Shown here piece after piece: positions 23,675 to 31,529 of a stretch of DNA of 51,235 bases. Origin of the DNA: Bacteroidales bacterium. Its GTDB lineage: Bacteria > Bacteroidota > Bacteroidia > Bacteroidales > Muribaculaceae. The position numbers and the translations under genes were made by a program. A model generated the notes under the pieces. The model saw only the letters and a list, made by a program, of their open reading frames with translations, did no database searches and was not told the DNA's origin. Within the stretch, counting starts at the first letter, position 1; each line of letters begins with the position of its first letter. The DNA lies in assembly GCA_004552725.1 (NCBI GenBank), contig SFNM01000003.1, positions 1 to 51,235 on the forward strand, read 5' to 3'.

Positions 23675-25411
23675 TCAAAGTGATGCGCGAGCGGCATCAG
23701 CCCATTGTTGGATGGTGTCGGGCTGCGGATTGGTCAAGCCAAGTTTGTATTTTTTGTTTATGCCGCACAATTCCTGGAAGAGTTTGCCGGGCACTACCTC
23801 GGCCAGCGCAGCCACGGTGAGCACGCCCGCTTTCTGCAGCGGAGCCACCCAGTCGGCGGGCACTCCAACGGCCTCGAAAGCCTCGGGGCGGTCGCGGCGC
23901 TCGGTCTTTTCCGGGCGCATTTGGGGGAAAAGCAGCACTTCTTGGATGGTGGTTTGGCCGGTCATGAGCATCACAAGGCGGTCCATACCGATGCCCATAC
24001 CCGATGTGGGAGGCATACCGTATTCCAAAGCGCGGATGAAGTCGCCGTCGATAATCATGGCTTCGTCGTCGCCTTTTTCGGCCAAGCGCATTTGCTCCAC
24101 GAAGCGTTCGTATTGGTCGATGGGGTCGTTCAACTCTGAATAGGCGTTGGCTAACTCCTTGCCGTTCACCATCAGTTCAAAGCGTTCGGTGAGTTCGGGA
24201 TTGTCGCGGTGGCGCTTGGTGAGCGGCGACATTTCCACCGGGTAGTCGGTGATAAAAGTGGGCTGGATATAATTGCCTTCGCATTTTTCGCCGAAGATTT
24301 CGTCGATGAGTTTGCCTTTGCCCATGGTGTCGTCGATTTCGATGTCGAGTTCTTTACATACTTGGCGCAAGGCGGCCTCGTCCATACCAGTGATGTCGTA
24401 GCCGGTGAAATCTTTGATGGCTTGGGCCATAGTGACGCGCGGGAAGGGAGCCTTGAACGATATGACGTTGTCGCCCACCTTCACTTCGGTTGTGCCGTTC
24501 ACGTCGAGACAAATCTTTTCGAGCATTTTCTCGGTGAAGTTCATCATCCACTTGTAATCCTTGTAGGATACATAAATTTCCATACAAGTGAACTCGGGAT
24601 TGTGAGTGCGGTCCATACCTTCGTTGCGGAAGTTCTTCGAGAACTCGTACACGCCTTCGAAGCCGCCCACAATCAGGCGTTTGAGATACAATTCGTCGGC
24701 GATGCGCAAGTACAAGGGTATGTCCAACGCATTATGATGGGTGATAAACGGACGAGCGGCTGCGCCACCGGGTATCGATTGCAGAATGGGAGTTTCCACC
24801 TCGATGTAGCCGGCGTTGTTGAAATATTCGCGCATTGAGGTGTACACTTTAGTGCGCTTGAGGAAGATGTCCTTCACACCATTGTTCACCACTAAGTCCA
24901 CATAGCGCTGACGATAGCGGAGTTCGGGGTCTTCGAAGCCATCGTAAGTCACTCCTTCTTTCACCTTCACGATAGGCAGCGGACGCAACGACTTGCTGAG
25001 CACCTTCAGGCTGCGAGCGTGCACCGATATTTCGCCGGTCTGAGTGCGGAATACATAGCCTTCCACGCCCACGAAGTCGCCAATATCGAGCAATTTCTTG
25101 AACACAGTGTTGTAGAGTTCCTTGTCTTCACCCGGACAAATCTCGTCGCGGCTGATATACACTTGGATGCGACCGTTGGCATCTTGGATTTCGGCAAACG
25201 AAGCCTTACCCATAATGCGGCGGCTCATAATACGGCCGGCAATGCTCACTTGGCGTGGCTCGGCTTCATCGCTAAAGCCCGCCTTGATTTCATCGCTATG
25301 ACCTGTCACTACAAATTCTGCGGCAGGATAAGGTTCAATACCCATATCGCGCAAACTCTGCAAAGAGTTGCGACGAATTATCTCCTGTTCGCTTAGTTCA
25401 AGAATATTCAT
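23675..25411 (-). CDS. lysS: Lysyl-tRNA synthetase, class II, with C-terminal extension
   Basis: 578 residues. An N-terminal OB fold for anticodon binding (about 60-165, VSIAGRIMSRRIMGKASFAE) is followed by the class IIb catalytic domain. Motif 2 is FRNEGMDRTHNPEFTCMEIY and motif 3 is GMGIGMDRLVMLMT. After the normal end at LFPQMRPEKT there are about 70 more residues (FEAVGVPADWVAPLQKAGVL onward) that look like a small helix-hairpin-helix domain; Bacteroidetes LysS is usually of this longer length. It charges tRNA-Lys. A perfect promoter lies at 25472-25503. Confidence 0.97.
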   Translation of the reverse strand: MNILELSEQEIIRRNSLQSLRDMGIEPYPAAEFVVTGHSDEIKAGFSDEAEPRQVSIAGRIMSRRIMGKASFAEIQDANGRIQVYISRDEICPGEDKELYNTVFKKLLDIGDFVGVEGYVFRTQTGEISVHARSLKVLSKSLRPLPIVKVKEGVTYDGFEDPELRYRQRYVDLVVNNGVKDIFLKRTKVYTSMREYFNNAGYIEVETPILQSIPGGAAARPFITHHNALDIPLYLRIADELYLKRLIVGGFEGVYEFSKNFRNEGMDRTHNPEFTCMEIYVSYKDYKWMMNFTEKMLEKICLDVNGTTEVKVGDNVISFKAPFPRVTMAQAIKDFTGYDITGMDEAALRQVCKELDIEIDDTMGKGKLIDEIFGEKCEGNYIQPTFITDYPVEMSPLTKRHRDNPELTERFELMVNGKELANAYSELNDPIDQYERFVEQMRLAEKGDDEAMIIDGDFIRALEYGMPPTSGMGIGMDRLVMLMTGQTTIQEVLLFPQMRPEKTERRDRPEAFEAVGVPADWVAPLQKAGVLTVAALAEVVPGKLFQELCGINKKYKLGLTNPQPDTIQQWADAARASL

Positions 25412-25471
25412 ACCTATTTATGTATTATTTTTTTCGTTTCAAATTGCTTTGGGCAGTGCACAAAGAATGTG

Positions 25472-25503
25472 CAAAGTTAATTAATTTTGCCCAATTTTCC
25501 AAA
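25472..25503 (-). promoter_or_regulatory. lysS operon promoter
   Basis: TAACTTTG (complement of 25472-25479) and TTTG (complement of 25500-25503) are separated by exactly 20 bp. The leader to the lysS ATG is about 55 nt. The divergent rpiB promoter lies about 135 bp away; the 25504-25638 stretch between them holds no gene I can support. Confidence 0.8.
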
Positions 25504-25638
25504 TTTAACTTTCAAACGATAGAAAAACGGCCCCAAAAAGGAGAAGTCGAGCCGCGATACGAGGGGGAAAGGTGGTGGAAACCTCACCATGGCGACAGAC
25601 CACAAGAGGTGGCGAAAAAAGGTGGGGATAAGGAAAAA

Positions 25639-25670
25639 TTTGGTAGTGTCGGAATTTTTTAGTACTTTTG
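25639..25670 (+). promoter_or_regulatory. rpiB promoter
   Basis: TTTG at 25639-25642, 20-bp spacer, TACTTTTG at 25663-25670. This places the start site near 25677, and so rules out the upstream in-frame start at 25589 for rpiB. Confidence 0.8.
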
Positions 25671-25741
25671 CCATTAATTTCCGTTATTGCGCTTTTATCA
25701 AGCGTTTTAGTCGTTTTAAACTATCATTATTTATAATAAAT

Positions 25742-26188
25742 ATGTACGACACGAGCACAAAAATAGGCCTTTGCAGCGACCATGCAGGCTTCCAACTTAA
25801 AGAGTCTATCAAGCAGTGGCTCAGCGAAAAAGGTTATCAATTCGAGGACTTCGGCACCGACTCCGAGGCGTCGTGCGACTATCCCGACTATGCTCACCCC
25901 TGTGCGTTGGCTGTGGAAAGCGGTCGATGCGGCTGTGGCATCGCCATCTGCGGTTCGGGCAACGGCATCTCCATGACTCTCAACAAGCACCAGGGTATTC
26001 GCGCCGCTCTTTGTTGGGAGCCGGAACTCGCCCGTTTGGCTCGCGCTCACAATGACGCCAACATACTATCGTTGCCCGCTCGCTTTATCCCTGTCGAAAC
26101 AGCACTCGAGATAGTGAAAGCATACCTTGAAGCCGACTTTGAAGGAGGGCGCCACCAACGTCGTATCGACAAAATTCCCGTAAAATAA
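25742..26188 (+). CDS. rpiB: Ribose-5-phosphate isomerase B
   Basis: 148 residues, the usual RpiB length. CSDHAGFQLKE is the phosphate and substrate loop. The DFGTDSEASCDYPDYA segment is followed by the anion hole GIAICGSGNGISMTLNK with the catalytic cysteine and GSGNG turn, then the helix ARAHNDANILSLPARFI. It interconverts ribose 5-phosphate and ribulose 5-phosphate in the pentose phosphate pathway; some relatives act on allose or galactose phosphates. ATG 25742 is chosen because the promoter lies just upstream. A lipoprotein gene follows after 25 bp. Confidence 0.95.
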   Translation: MYDTSTKIGLCSDHAGFQLKESIKQWLSEKGYQFEDFGTDSEASCDYPDYAHPCALAVESGRCGCGIAICGSGNGISMTLNKHQGIRAALCWEPELARLARAHNDANILSLPARFIPVETALEIVKAYLEADFEGGRHQRRIDKIPVK

Positions 26189-26213
26189 TATCCACTCTCA
26201 TATACCTCAACAC

Positions 26214-26984
26214 ATGAAACGTTTTCTTGATATTTTAACCACAGTGGCTTTGGTGTTATTAGCCCTGATTATGTTTGCTTGCGGCCCCTCCGAAGAGCAG
26301 AAAGCCCAAGAACTCACCGATGCCGCAGCCAAGGCCAACGAGGCCGTGGCGCAAACATTCTCCACCGCAGCCATTGAAGCCGCATATCCCGACATAGCCG
26401 TAAAAGTAAGCCTCACCGACTCGCTGTTCCACGCCGAGTTAATCACCGAGCCTGTAGCCAACTTGTTCTTGGCCAAATATTTACAACTTCTGCCGGCCGG
26501 CGATTGCAAACCTCTGATTTCGAAAGTGAAAGCCGCACAAGGCGTTGTAAAACTCACTGTCACCGACCTCTACGGCCAATCATTCTCCGCTGACCTGGCT
26601 GCCGAGCACGTGTTGAGCCTGTTCACAGCCAAATTCTCCCAACTCAACACCACCGCTGTGAAAGAAGATATTGCCTCAATGATTGGCTCGCAAATCGAAG
26701 TGCCCGAACGCTTTAAACTCGCCGGCGACCTTACCACCTCCTTCGAGAGCGGCTTCATCACCGTGATGCTGCCCGTGAAACCCATCGACGTGGCCAACCT
26801 TTCCCAAGGCAACGTTGTATTCTACCACCAACCCCTCATCAACAATCAATGGAAAAACCTCGAAGGTTTTGCTTCAATACTCAAAGACTTAGGCATCGAC
26901 GGCATCCGCGTGACATACGCCGACGTTGAGTCCGACAAGCAAGTGAAGCAAGCATTCCCCTGGCGCTCCATCTTCGAAGAATAA
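26214..26984 (+). CDS. Exported lipoprotein of unknown function
   Basis: 256 residues, family not recognised. A hydrophobic signal ends in ALIMFACGPSEEQ, a lipobox with the modified cysteine near residue 23. The mature part starts with an Ala/Glu-rich helix (EEQKAQELTDAAAKANEAVA). Mixed alpha/beta sequence follows with no catalytic motif. It lies between rpiB and pepT with short gaps on both sides (25 and 23 bp), so it is probably co-transcribed with them. Confidence 0.7.
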   Translation: MKRFLDILTTVALVLLALIMFACGPSEEQKAQELTDAAAKANEAVAQTFSTAAIEAAYPDIAVKVSLTDSLFHAELITEPVANLFLAKYLQLLPAGDCKPLISKVKAAQGVVKLTVTDLYGQSFSADLAAEHVLSLFTAKFSQLNTTAVKEDIASMIGSQIEVPERFKLAGDLTTSFESGFITVMLPVKPIDVANLSQGNVVFYHQPLINNQWKNLEGFASILKDLGIDGIRVTYADVESDKQVKQAFPWRSIFEE

Positions 26985-27007
26985 TAACCACCTCATAATC
27001 ACCCGCC

Positions 27008-28240
27008 ATGAATCTCATTGACCGCTTTCTCGAATATGTGAAATTCGATACCCAAAGCGACGAACTCACCGGCTTGACCCCTTCAACCCCGGGTCAGATG
27101 ATTTTCGCCCAACATCTTAAAGAAGAACTTGAAGCCCTCGGCCTCCAAGAAATCACCCTCGATGATAACGGCTACTTGATGGCCACACTCCCGGCTAACA
27201 CCTCTGCCGACGTGCCCACCGTAGGCTTCATTGCCCACTTGGACACTTCGCCCGACATGTCGGGTCGCCACGTATCACCCCGCATCGTGGAGAAATACCC
27301 CGGCGGCGACATCGTGCTCAACGAAGCCACCGGCACAGTCCTCTCGCCCAACGACTTCCCCGAACTTGAACACTATGTGGGCCAAGACCTTATCGTAACC
27401 GATGGCAATACCCTGCTCGGCGCCGACGACAAAGCCGGCGTGGCCGAAATCATCTCTGCTGTCGACTACCTTATCAAGCATCCCGAAATCAAACACGGCA
27501 AAATCCGCATCGCCTTCAACCCCGACGAAGAAATCGGCCGCGGCGCCCACAAATTCGACGTTGAAGCCTTCGGAGCCGACTTTGCCTACACTATGGACGG
27601 CGGCGAAGTGGGTGAACTCGAATTTGAGAACTTCAACGCGGCGGTGGCCAAGGTGTCTTTCCGCGGTCGCAACGTTCACCCCGGCTATGCCAAGCACAAG
27701 ATGATCAACTCTATGCGCATCGCCAATCAGTTTATCATCATGCTCCCTCGCTGGGAAACACCCGAACACACCGAAGGTTACGAAGGTTTTTACCACCTTA
27801 TCGGCATCGAAGGCACTGTGGAAGCCACAACCCTCACATACATCATTCGCGACCACGACCGCGACCGCTTCGAACGTCGCAAGAAAGAACTCGAGCACCT
27901 GGCTCGCAAAATCAACAACGAATTCCCGGGCTGCTGCCAAATCGAGATTAAGGACCAATACTACAATATGCGCGAAAAAATCGAGCCGGTGATGTATATC
28001 ATCGACATCGCTCGTCAAGCCATGGAATTGGCCGGTGTTACACCCAAAGTGCAGCCCATCCGCGGCGGCACAGACGGTGCTCAACTCTCGTACAAAGGTC
28101 TCCCTTGCCCCAACATCTTCGCCGGCGGATTGAACTTCCACGGCCGTTTCGAATTCGTGCCTATTCCTTCGATGGAAAAAGCCATGAACGTGATTGTGCA
28201 AATCGCCTCGCTGGTTGGCTCGGGCAAATGCAATGGCTAA
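27008..28240 (+). CDS. pepT: Peptidase T (tripeptide aminopeptidase)
   Basis: 410 residues of the M20 metallopeptidase family. Metal-binding elements: VGFIAHLDTSPDMSG (first His and the catalytic Asp), LLGADDKAGVAEI (bridging Asp) and FNPDEEIGRGAHKFD (catalytic Glu pair). The dimerisation domain lies in between, and RGGTDGAQLSYKGLPCPNIF near 350 supplies further ligand positions. It removes the N-terminal residue from tripeptides in the cytoplasm. Its end overlaps the miaA start by 8 bp. Confidence 0.96.
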   Translation: MNLIDRFLEYVKFDTQSDELTGLTPSTPGQMIFAQHLKEELEALGLQEITLDDNGYLMATLPANTSADVPTVGFIAHLDTSPDMSGRHVSPRIVEKYPGGDIVLNEATGTVLSPNDFPELEHYVGQDLIVTDGNTLLGADDKAGVAEIISAVDYLIKHPEIKHGKIRIAFNPDEEIGRGAHKFDVEAFGADFAYTMDGGEVGELEFENFNAAVAKVSFRGRNVHPGYAKHKMINSMRIANQFIIMLPRWETPEHTEGYEGFYHLIGIEGTVEATTLTYIIRDHDRDRFERRKKELEHLARKINNEFPGCCQIEIKDQYYNMREKIEPVMYIIDIARQAMELAGVTPKVQPIRGGTDGAQLSYKGLPCPNIFAGGLNFHGRFEFVPIPSMEKAMNVIVQIASLVGSGKCNG

Positions 28241-29135
28241 CGAGCCCACTCTCATAGTCATTACCGGAGCCACCGCCTCGGGCAAGTCGGCGCTGGCGAT
28301 TGACTTGGCTCAACATCTTAATTGCGAGATAATTTCGGCCGACTCTCGCCAAATTTATCGCGATATACCCATCGGCACTGCCGCTCCAACTGCCTCGCAG
28401 TTGGCGGCAGTGCCTCACCATTTGGTGGGCACACTTGCTCTGGATGCTTACTACAGCGCGGCTCAATTCGAAGCCGACGCGCTGGCTATCGCCAATCGAC
28501 TTTGGCAACAGTCGCCTCACGTGATAGTATGCGGCGGTTCGATGATGTATATCGACGCGCTCACCGATGGCATCGACATGCTGCCTACAATTTCCGAGGC
28601 AACTCGCGCCCGCGTACTGCAAATGCTTCAGCAGCAGGGACTTGACGCATTACTTGCTTATCTCGAAATTCTCGACCCGGAATATTACGCCATTGTGGAC
28701 CATGCCAACACGCGCCGCGTAGTCCACGCCATCGAAATCTGCCTTGAAGCCGGCAAGCCTTACTCGCAACTGCGGGTAAAACAACGCCGGCAGCGCCCAT
28801 TCCGCATCGTCAAAGTAGCCATAGATATGCCGCGAGCACAACTCTTCGACCGCATCAATCGCCGCGTAGATATAATGATGGAAGAAGGATTGCTTGAGGA
28901 AGCACAACGAGTGTATCCGCTTCGACACCTCAATGCACTTAACACCGTGGGGTTCAAAGAATTATTCGCATATTTTGATGGCACAATGGACCTTAGCACA
29001 GCCACCGCTCGCATTGCCAAAAACACTCGCGTGTATGCAAAAAAACAACTTACATGGCTTGCCAGGCCGGGCGTCCGCCCCACAACCTTCCTCCCGGCAG
29101 ACAATGCGCTTCAAACCCTAATCGCTATGCTATAA
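28233..29135 (+). CDS. miaA: tRNA dimethylallyltransferase
   Basis: 300 residues. P-loop ITGATASGKSALAIDLAQ, then SADSRQIYRDIPIGTAAPT (the catalytic DSRQ segment) and HHLVGTLALDAYYSA. Near the C-terminus, NTVGFKELFAYFDG and RVYAKKQLTWLAR are the tRNA-contacting elements. It transfers dimethylallyl to A37 of tRNAs reading UNN codons. I chose ATG 28233 because it directly precedes the P-loop strand; the earlier frame start at 28194 lies inside pepT. Confidence 0.96.
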   Translation: MANEPTLIVITGATASGKSALAIDLAQHLNCEIISADSRQIYRDIPIGTAAPTASQLAAVPHHLVGTLALDAYYSAAQFEADALAIANRLWQQSPHVIVCGGSMMYIDALTDGIDMLPTISEATRARVLQMLQQQGLDALLAYLEILDPEYYAIVDHANTRRVVHAIEICLEAGKPYSQLRVKQRRQRPFRIVKVAIDMPRAQLFDRINRRVDIMMEEGLLEEAQRVYPLRHLNALNTVGFKELFAYFDGTMDLSTATARIAKNTRVYAKKQLTWLARPGVRPTTFLPADNALQTLIAML

Positions 29136-29141
29136 CGAAGT

Positions 29142-29387
29142 TCAGTCCGGGATAGCACGCAAGGCGCAGGCTATTTGGTCGGGGCACGAGGTGGCTTTGT
29201 GTCCGCAACGGATGCCCTCGAGCAATTTGATTACTTCGTCGACCGAACGACCGCGCACCAATGCAGAAATGCCTTGCAAATTGCCATGACATCCACCAAA
29301 CACCTTGAGGTCCACAATCTTTCCGTCTTCGATTTCAAATTCCATCAAACGGCTACAAACGCCTTGGGGTACATACTGATATTTCAT
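29142..29387 (-). CDS. TSCPD-domain small protein (TIGR03905 type)
   Basis: 81 residues with the Cys-rich TSCPD signature near the end (CGHKATSCPDQIACAL) and KVFGGCHGNLQGISALVRG in the middle. The same domain is the C-terminal module of some class II ribonucleotide reductases. Free-standing copies are of unknown function and may bind metal through their cysteines. It is convergent with miaA (6 bp apart) and starts just beyond the tRNA-Leu terminator. Confidence 0.85.
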   Translation of the reverse strand: MKYQYVPQGVCSRLMEFEIEDGKIVDLKVFGGCHGNLQGISALVRGRSVDEVIKLLEGIRCGHKATSCPDQIACALRAIPD

Positions 29388-29394
29388 AGTCTTA

Positions 29395-29432
29395 AAAAAT
29401 TAAAAACCCCAAAACTCGCAGAGTTTGGGGTT
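29395..29432 (-). terminator. Rho-independent terminator after tRNA-Leu
   Basis: On the minus strand a GC-containing stem (aaccccaaact against agttttggggtt) is followed by tttttaatttttt. It is the clearest intrinsic terminator in this part of the window. Confidence 0.85.
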
Positions 29433-29438
29433 GGTGGG

Positions 29439-29519
29439 TGCCCAGAACAGGACTCGAACCTGCACGTCTCTCAACACTCGCACCTGAAACGAGCGCGTCT
29501 ACCATTCCGCCACCTGGGC
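29439..29519 (-). tRNA. tRNA-Leu (anticodon CAG)
   Basis: On the minus strand the cloverleaf folds fully. The acceptor GCCCAGG pairs with TCTGGGC. The D arm contains GCGGAATGGTAGACGC. The anticodon stem CTCGT/GCGAG holds the loop TTCAGGT. A long type II variable arm follows, and the T arm GCAGG-TTCGAGT-CCTGT completes it. The discriminator is A and the CCA end is not encoded. It reads CUG codons. Confidence 0.95.
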
Positions 29520-29527
29520 CTTGGTAA

Positions 29528-29555
29528 GTTATATCGACTATTGCAGTCGTATAAC
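29528..29555. other. Hairpin between the two tRNA genes
   Basis: gttata-t-cgact (29528-29539) pairs with agtcg-tataac (29545-29555) around the loop attgc: 11 base pairs with one bulged base. It lies immediately upstream of tRNA-Leu on the minus strand and could be a processing or leader structure. Confidence 0.6.
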
Positions 29556-29565
29556 CTTTGGTAAA

Positions 29566-29589
29566 AAAGCGAACCGGGCGGCTCGCTTT
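29566..29589 (-). terminator. Terminator-like hairpin after tRNA-Ala
   Basis: aaagcga (29566-29572) pairs with tcgcttt (29583-29589). On the minus strand the stem ends in a run of six T, so it looks like an intrinsic terminator placed between tRNA-Ala and tRNA-Leu. Confidence 0.6.
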
Positions 29590-29590
29590 G

Positions 29591-29664
29591 TGGAGTATAG
29601 CGGACTCGAACCGCTCACCTCGACACTGCCAGTGTCGCGCTCTAGCCAGATGAGCTAATACCCC
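29591..29664 (-). tRNA. tRNA-Ala (anticodon GGC)
   Basis: The minus strand gives a complete cloverleaf. The acceptor GGGGTAT pairs with ATACTCC. The D arm contains AGCTCATCTGGCTAGAGC. The anticodon stem CGACA/TGTCG holds the loop CTGGCAG, and the T arm is GCGG-TTCGAGT-CCGC. The discriminator is A and the CCA end is not encoded. It reads GCC and GCU codons. Confidence 0.95.
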
Positions 29665-29680
29665 GTTCGGTTTTGCTCTG

Positions 29681-29712
29681 CAAAGGTACAATCATTTTTT
29701 ATATCAGCCAAA
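29681..29712 (-). promoter_or_regulatory. tRNA-Ala promoter
   Basis: TACCTTTG (complement of 29681-29688) and TTTG (complement of 29709-29712), 20 bp apart, sit just upstream of tRNA-Ala on the minus strand. Confidence 0.8.
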
Positions 29713-29823
29713 TTTCATTGAAATATTTAACAGGTTTTAACACACCCACATACTCTTATCGCGGTTTGACTCCCGCCTAACCACAGGCATCATCGCGGTG
29801 TTTCGCCTGCTTTTGACCGAAAA

Positions 29824-29855
29824 TTTGGGTATTATTGGAATTTTTGCTAACTTTG
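29824..29855 (+). promoter_or_regulatory. Promoter for the DUF4254-GT9-ruvB operon
   Basis: TTTG at 29824-29827, 20-bp spacer, TAACTTTG at 29848-29855, 20 bp before the start codon. It shows that the earlier in-frame start at 29798 cannot be used. Confidence 0.85.
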
Positions 29856-29875
29856 CACTATTAAGTATTAATAAT

Positions 29876-30502
29876 ATGTGCACAAATAATAATTCCGCTT
29901 CTTTCGCCGACCACTGCAACGAAATATTCGATGCATGCGTGGTTGCTTACCACGTGACTAACCACGTTGATGCGCCCGTTGCTTCGAATTTCGCCCCGCA
30001 GTCGATTGAAAACACTCTTTTTGAAAAATGCTTGATTGATGCCCGTCAATGGCACCTCGAAGACATTATCCGCGACCCGGAAATCGACCCGGTGGCTGCG
30101 CTCGCCCTCAAACGCCGCATCGACGCTTCAAACCAAGAGCGCACTGATATGGTGGAACAACTCGACGACTTCTTCCGCCAAAAATACGCAGCTGTGAAGG
30201 TGCTGCCCAACGCAACCATCAACACCGAAACTCCGGCTTGGGCACTCGACCGCCTTTCGATTTTGGCTCTCAAGATATACCACATGAAAGTGGAAGCCGA
30301 ACGTGCGGACGCTTCGGCCGAACATCGCAGTCGTTGCCAAGGCAAACTCGCCATCTTGCTCCAACAGCGCGTTGACCTCTCTTCAGCTATCGACGCTCTA
30401 CTCGACGACATTGCCGCCGGTCGTAAATATATGAAGGTCTATCGCCAAATGAAAATGTACAACGACGCCGACACCAACCCGGTGCTCTATGCTTCAAAGT
30501 AA
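29876..30502 (+). CDS. DUF4254 domain-containing protein
   Basis: 208 residues, helical and soluble, with no signal. Conserved-looking segments are LIDARQWHLEDIIRDPEID, ALKRRIDASNQERTDMVEQL and ALDRLSILALKIYHM. DUF4254 proteins are of unknown function but in Bacteroidetes are almost always followed by a heptosyltransferase-like GT9, as here with a 14-bp overlap. A role in lipopolysaccharide core assembly is therefore inferred. The start is set by the promoter just upstream. Confidence 0.88.
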   Translation: MCTNNNSASFADHCNEIFDACVVAYHVTNHVDAPVASNFAPQSIENTLFEKCLIDARQWHLEDIIRDPEIDPVAALALKRRIDASNQERTDMVEQLDDFFRQKYAAVKVLPNATINTETPAWALDRLSILALKIYHMKVEAERADASAEHRSRCQGKLAILLQQRVDLSSAIDALLDDIAAGRKYMKVYRQMKMYNDADTNPVLYASK

Positions 30503-31526
30503 CGACAACGACATCAAACAAGTATTAGTGGCTCGCTTCTCCGCCATCGGAGACGTGGCTATGACTATTCCCTCGCTCTACGACGCTTGCTCCGCCAACC
30601 CTTCCACACGGTTTGTAATGCTCACTCGCCGCGGATTGGACAAGATTTTCATCTCGCGACCGGAAAACCTGATGGTGGAAGGCATTGATTTACAACAATA
30701 TAAAGGGGCGTTGGGGATGTGGCGCTTACTGCGCGACATCCAACAACGCTATGGCCATTTCGACCGGTTTGTCGATCTTCACGACGTAATTCGCACTCGC
30801 TTAATCCGTATGTTTGCTCGCCTTAAAGGCATTCATGCAGTGCGCATCGACAAAGGCCGATTTGCCAAAAAAGAGGCAGTGAGACGCGGTGGCCGACAAG
30901 GCGCGCGCCTGATGCTTCCTTCGCAGCAACAACGCTACCGCGCCACCTTTGCCGCTGCCGGCATACCATGCGCCGACTCGTTCAGCTCATTATCCACTGA
31001 CACACCCAATCCATTCCCTGCCGGTATCAACATCGGCATAGCCCCATTTGCCGCTCATCAAGGCAAGATTTACCCGGCACACCTTATGGAGCAAGTGCTC
31101 CAAGGCCTCGTCAAGCGTGGAGTCAACGTGTGGCTCTTTGGCGGAAAAGGCCAAGAGCAAGACACTTGCCGACAATGGGCTGCGAAATTCGGCCCCACGG
31201 TTCATTCTCTCGCCGGCGAATGTAAAGGATTTGCCGTCGAAATGCAGATGATGACTCATCTCGATGCCATGCTGAGTATGGACTCGGCAAATATGCACCT
31301 CGCCGCGTTGATGGGCACCCGCGTGGTGAGCATTTGGGGCGCCACTCACCCTTGTTGCGGCTTCAGTCCCTGGCAGCAATCGCCCGACGACATGGTGCAA
31401 CTCAACCACTTAGTGTGCCGCCCATGCTCCGTTTACGGCAACAAACCTTGCACCCATGGCGATTACCAATGCTTAAACGGTATTTCGCCGCAAACAATCA
31501 TAGATAAACTCATATCCAACAAATAA
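30489..31526 (+). CDS. Glycosyltransferase family 9 (heptosyltransferase-like)
   Basis: 345 residues, GT-B fold. The N-terminus QVLVARFSAIGDVAMTIPSL carries the heptosyltransferase loop RxSAIGD. In the C-terminal domain, NIGIAPFAAHQGKIYP and VWLFGGKGQEQ are the nucleotide-sugar strands, and MLSMDSANMHLAALMGTRVVSIWGATHP is the donor-binding motif, seen here as DSANMHLAALMGTRV. A Cys-rich end (CRPCSVYGNKPC) is usual for the Bacteroidetes version. It should add a sugar to the lipopolysaccharide inner core. It overlaps the DUF4254 gene, and ruvB starts 3 bp after it. Confidence 0.92.
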   Translation: MLQSNDNDIKQVLVARFSAIGDVAMTIPSLYDACSANPSTRFVMLTRRGLDKIFISRPENLMVEGIDLQQYKGALGMWRLLRDIQQRYGHFDRFVDLHDVIRTRLIRMFARLKGIHAVRIDKGRFAKKEAVRRGGRQGARLMLPSQQQRYRATFAAAGIPCADSFSSLSTDTPNPFPAGINIGIAPFAAHQGKIYPAHLMEQVLQGLVKRGVNVWLFGGKGQEQDTCRQWAAKFGPTVHSLAGECKGFAVEMQMMTHLDAMLSMDSANMHLAALMGTRVVSIWGATHPCCGFSPWQQSPDDMVQLNHLVCRPCSVYGNKPCTHGDYQCLNGISPQTIIDKLISNK

Positions 31527-31529
31527 ATT

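Noticed and set aside
23675..23880. C-terminal extension of LysS as a novel fusion
   Set aside because: The longer LysS is, to my knowledge, usual in Bacteroidetes, so it is noted in the annotation but not claimed as new.
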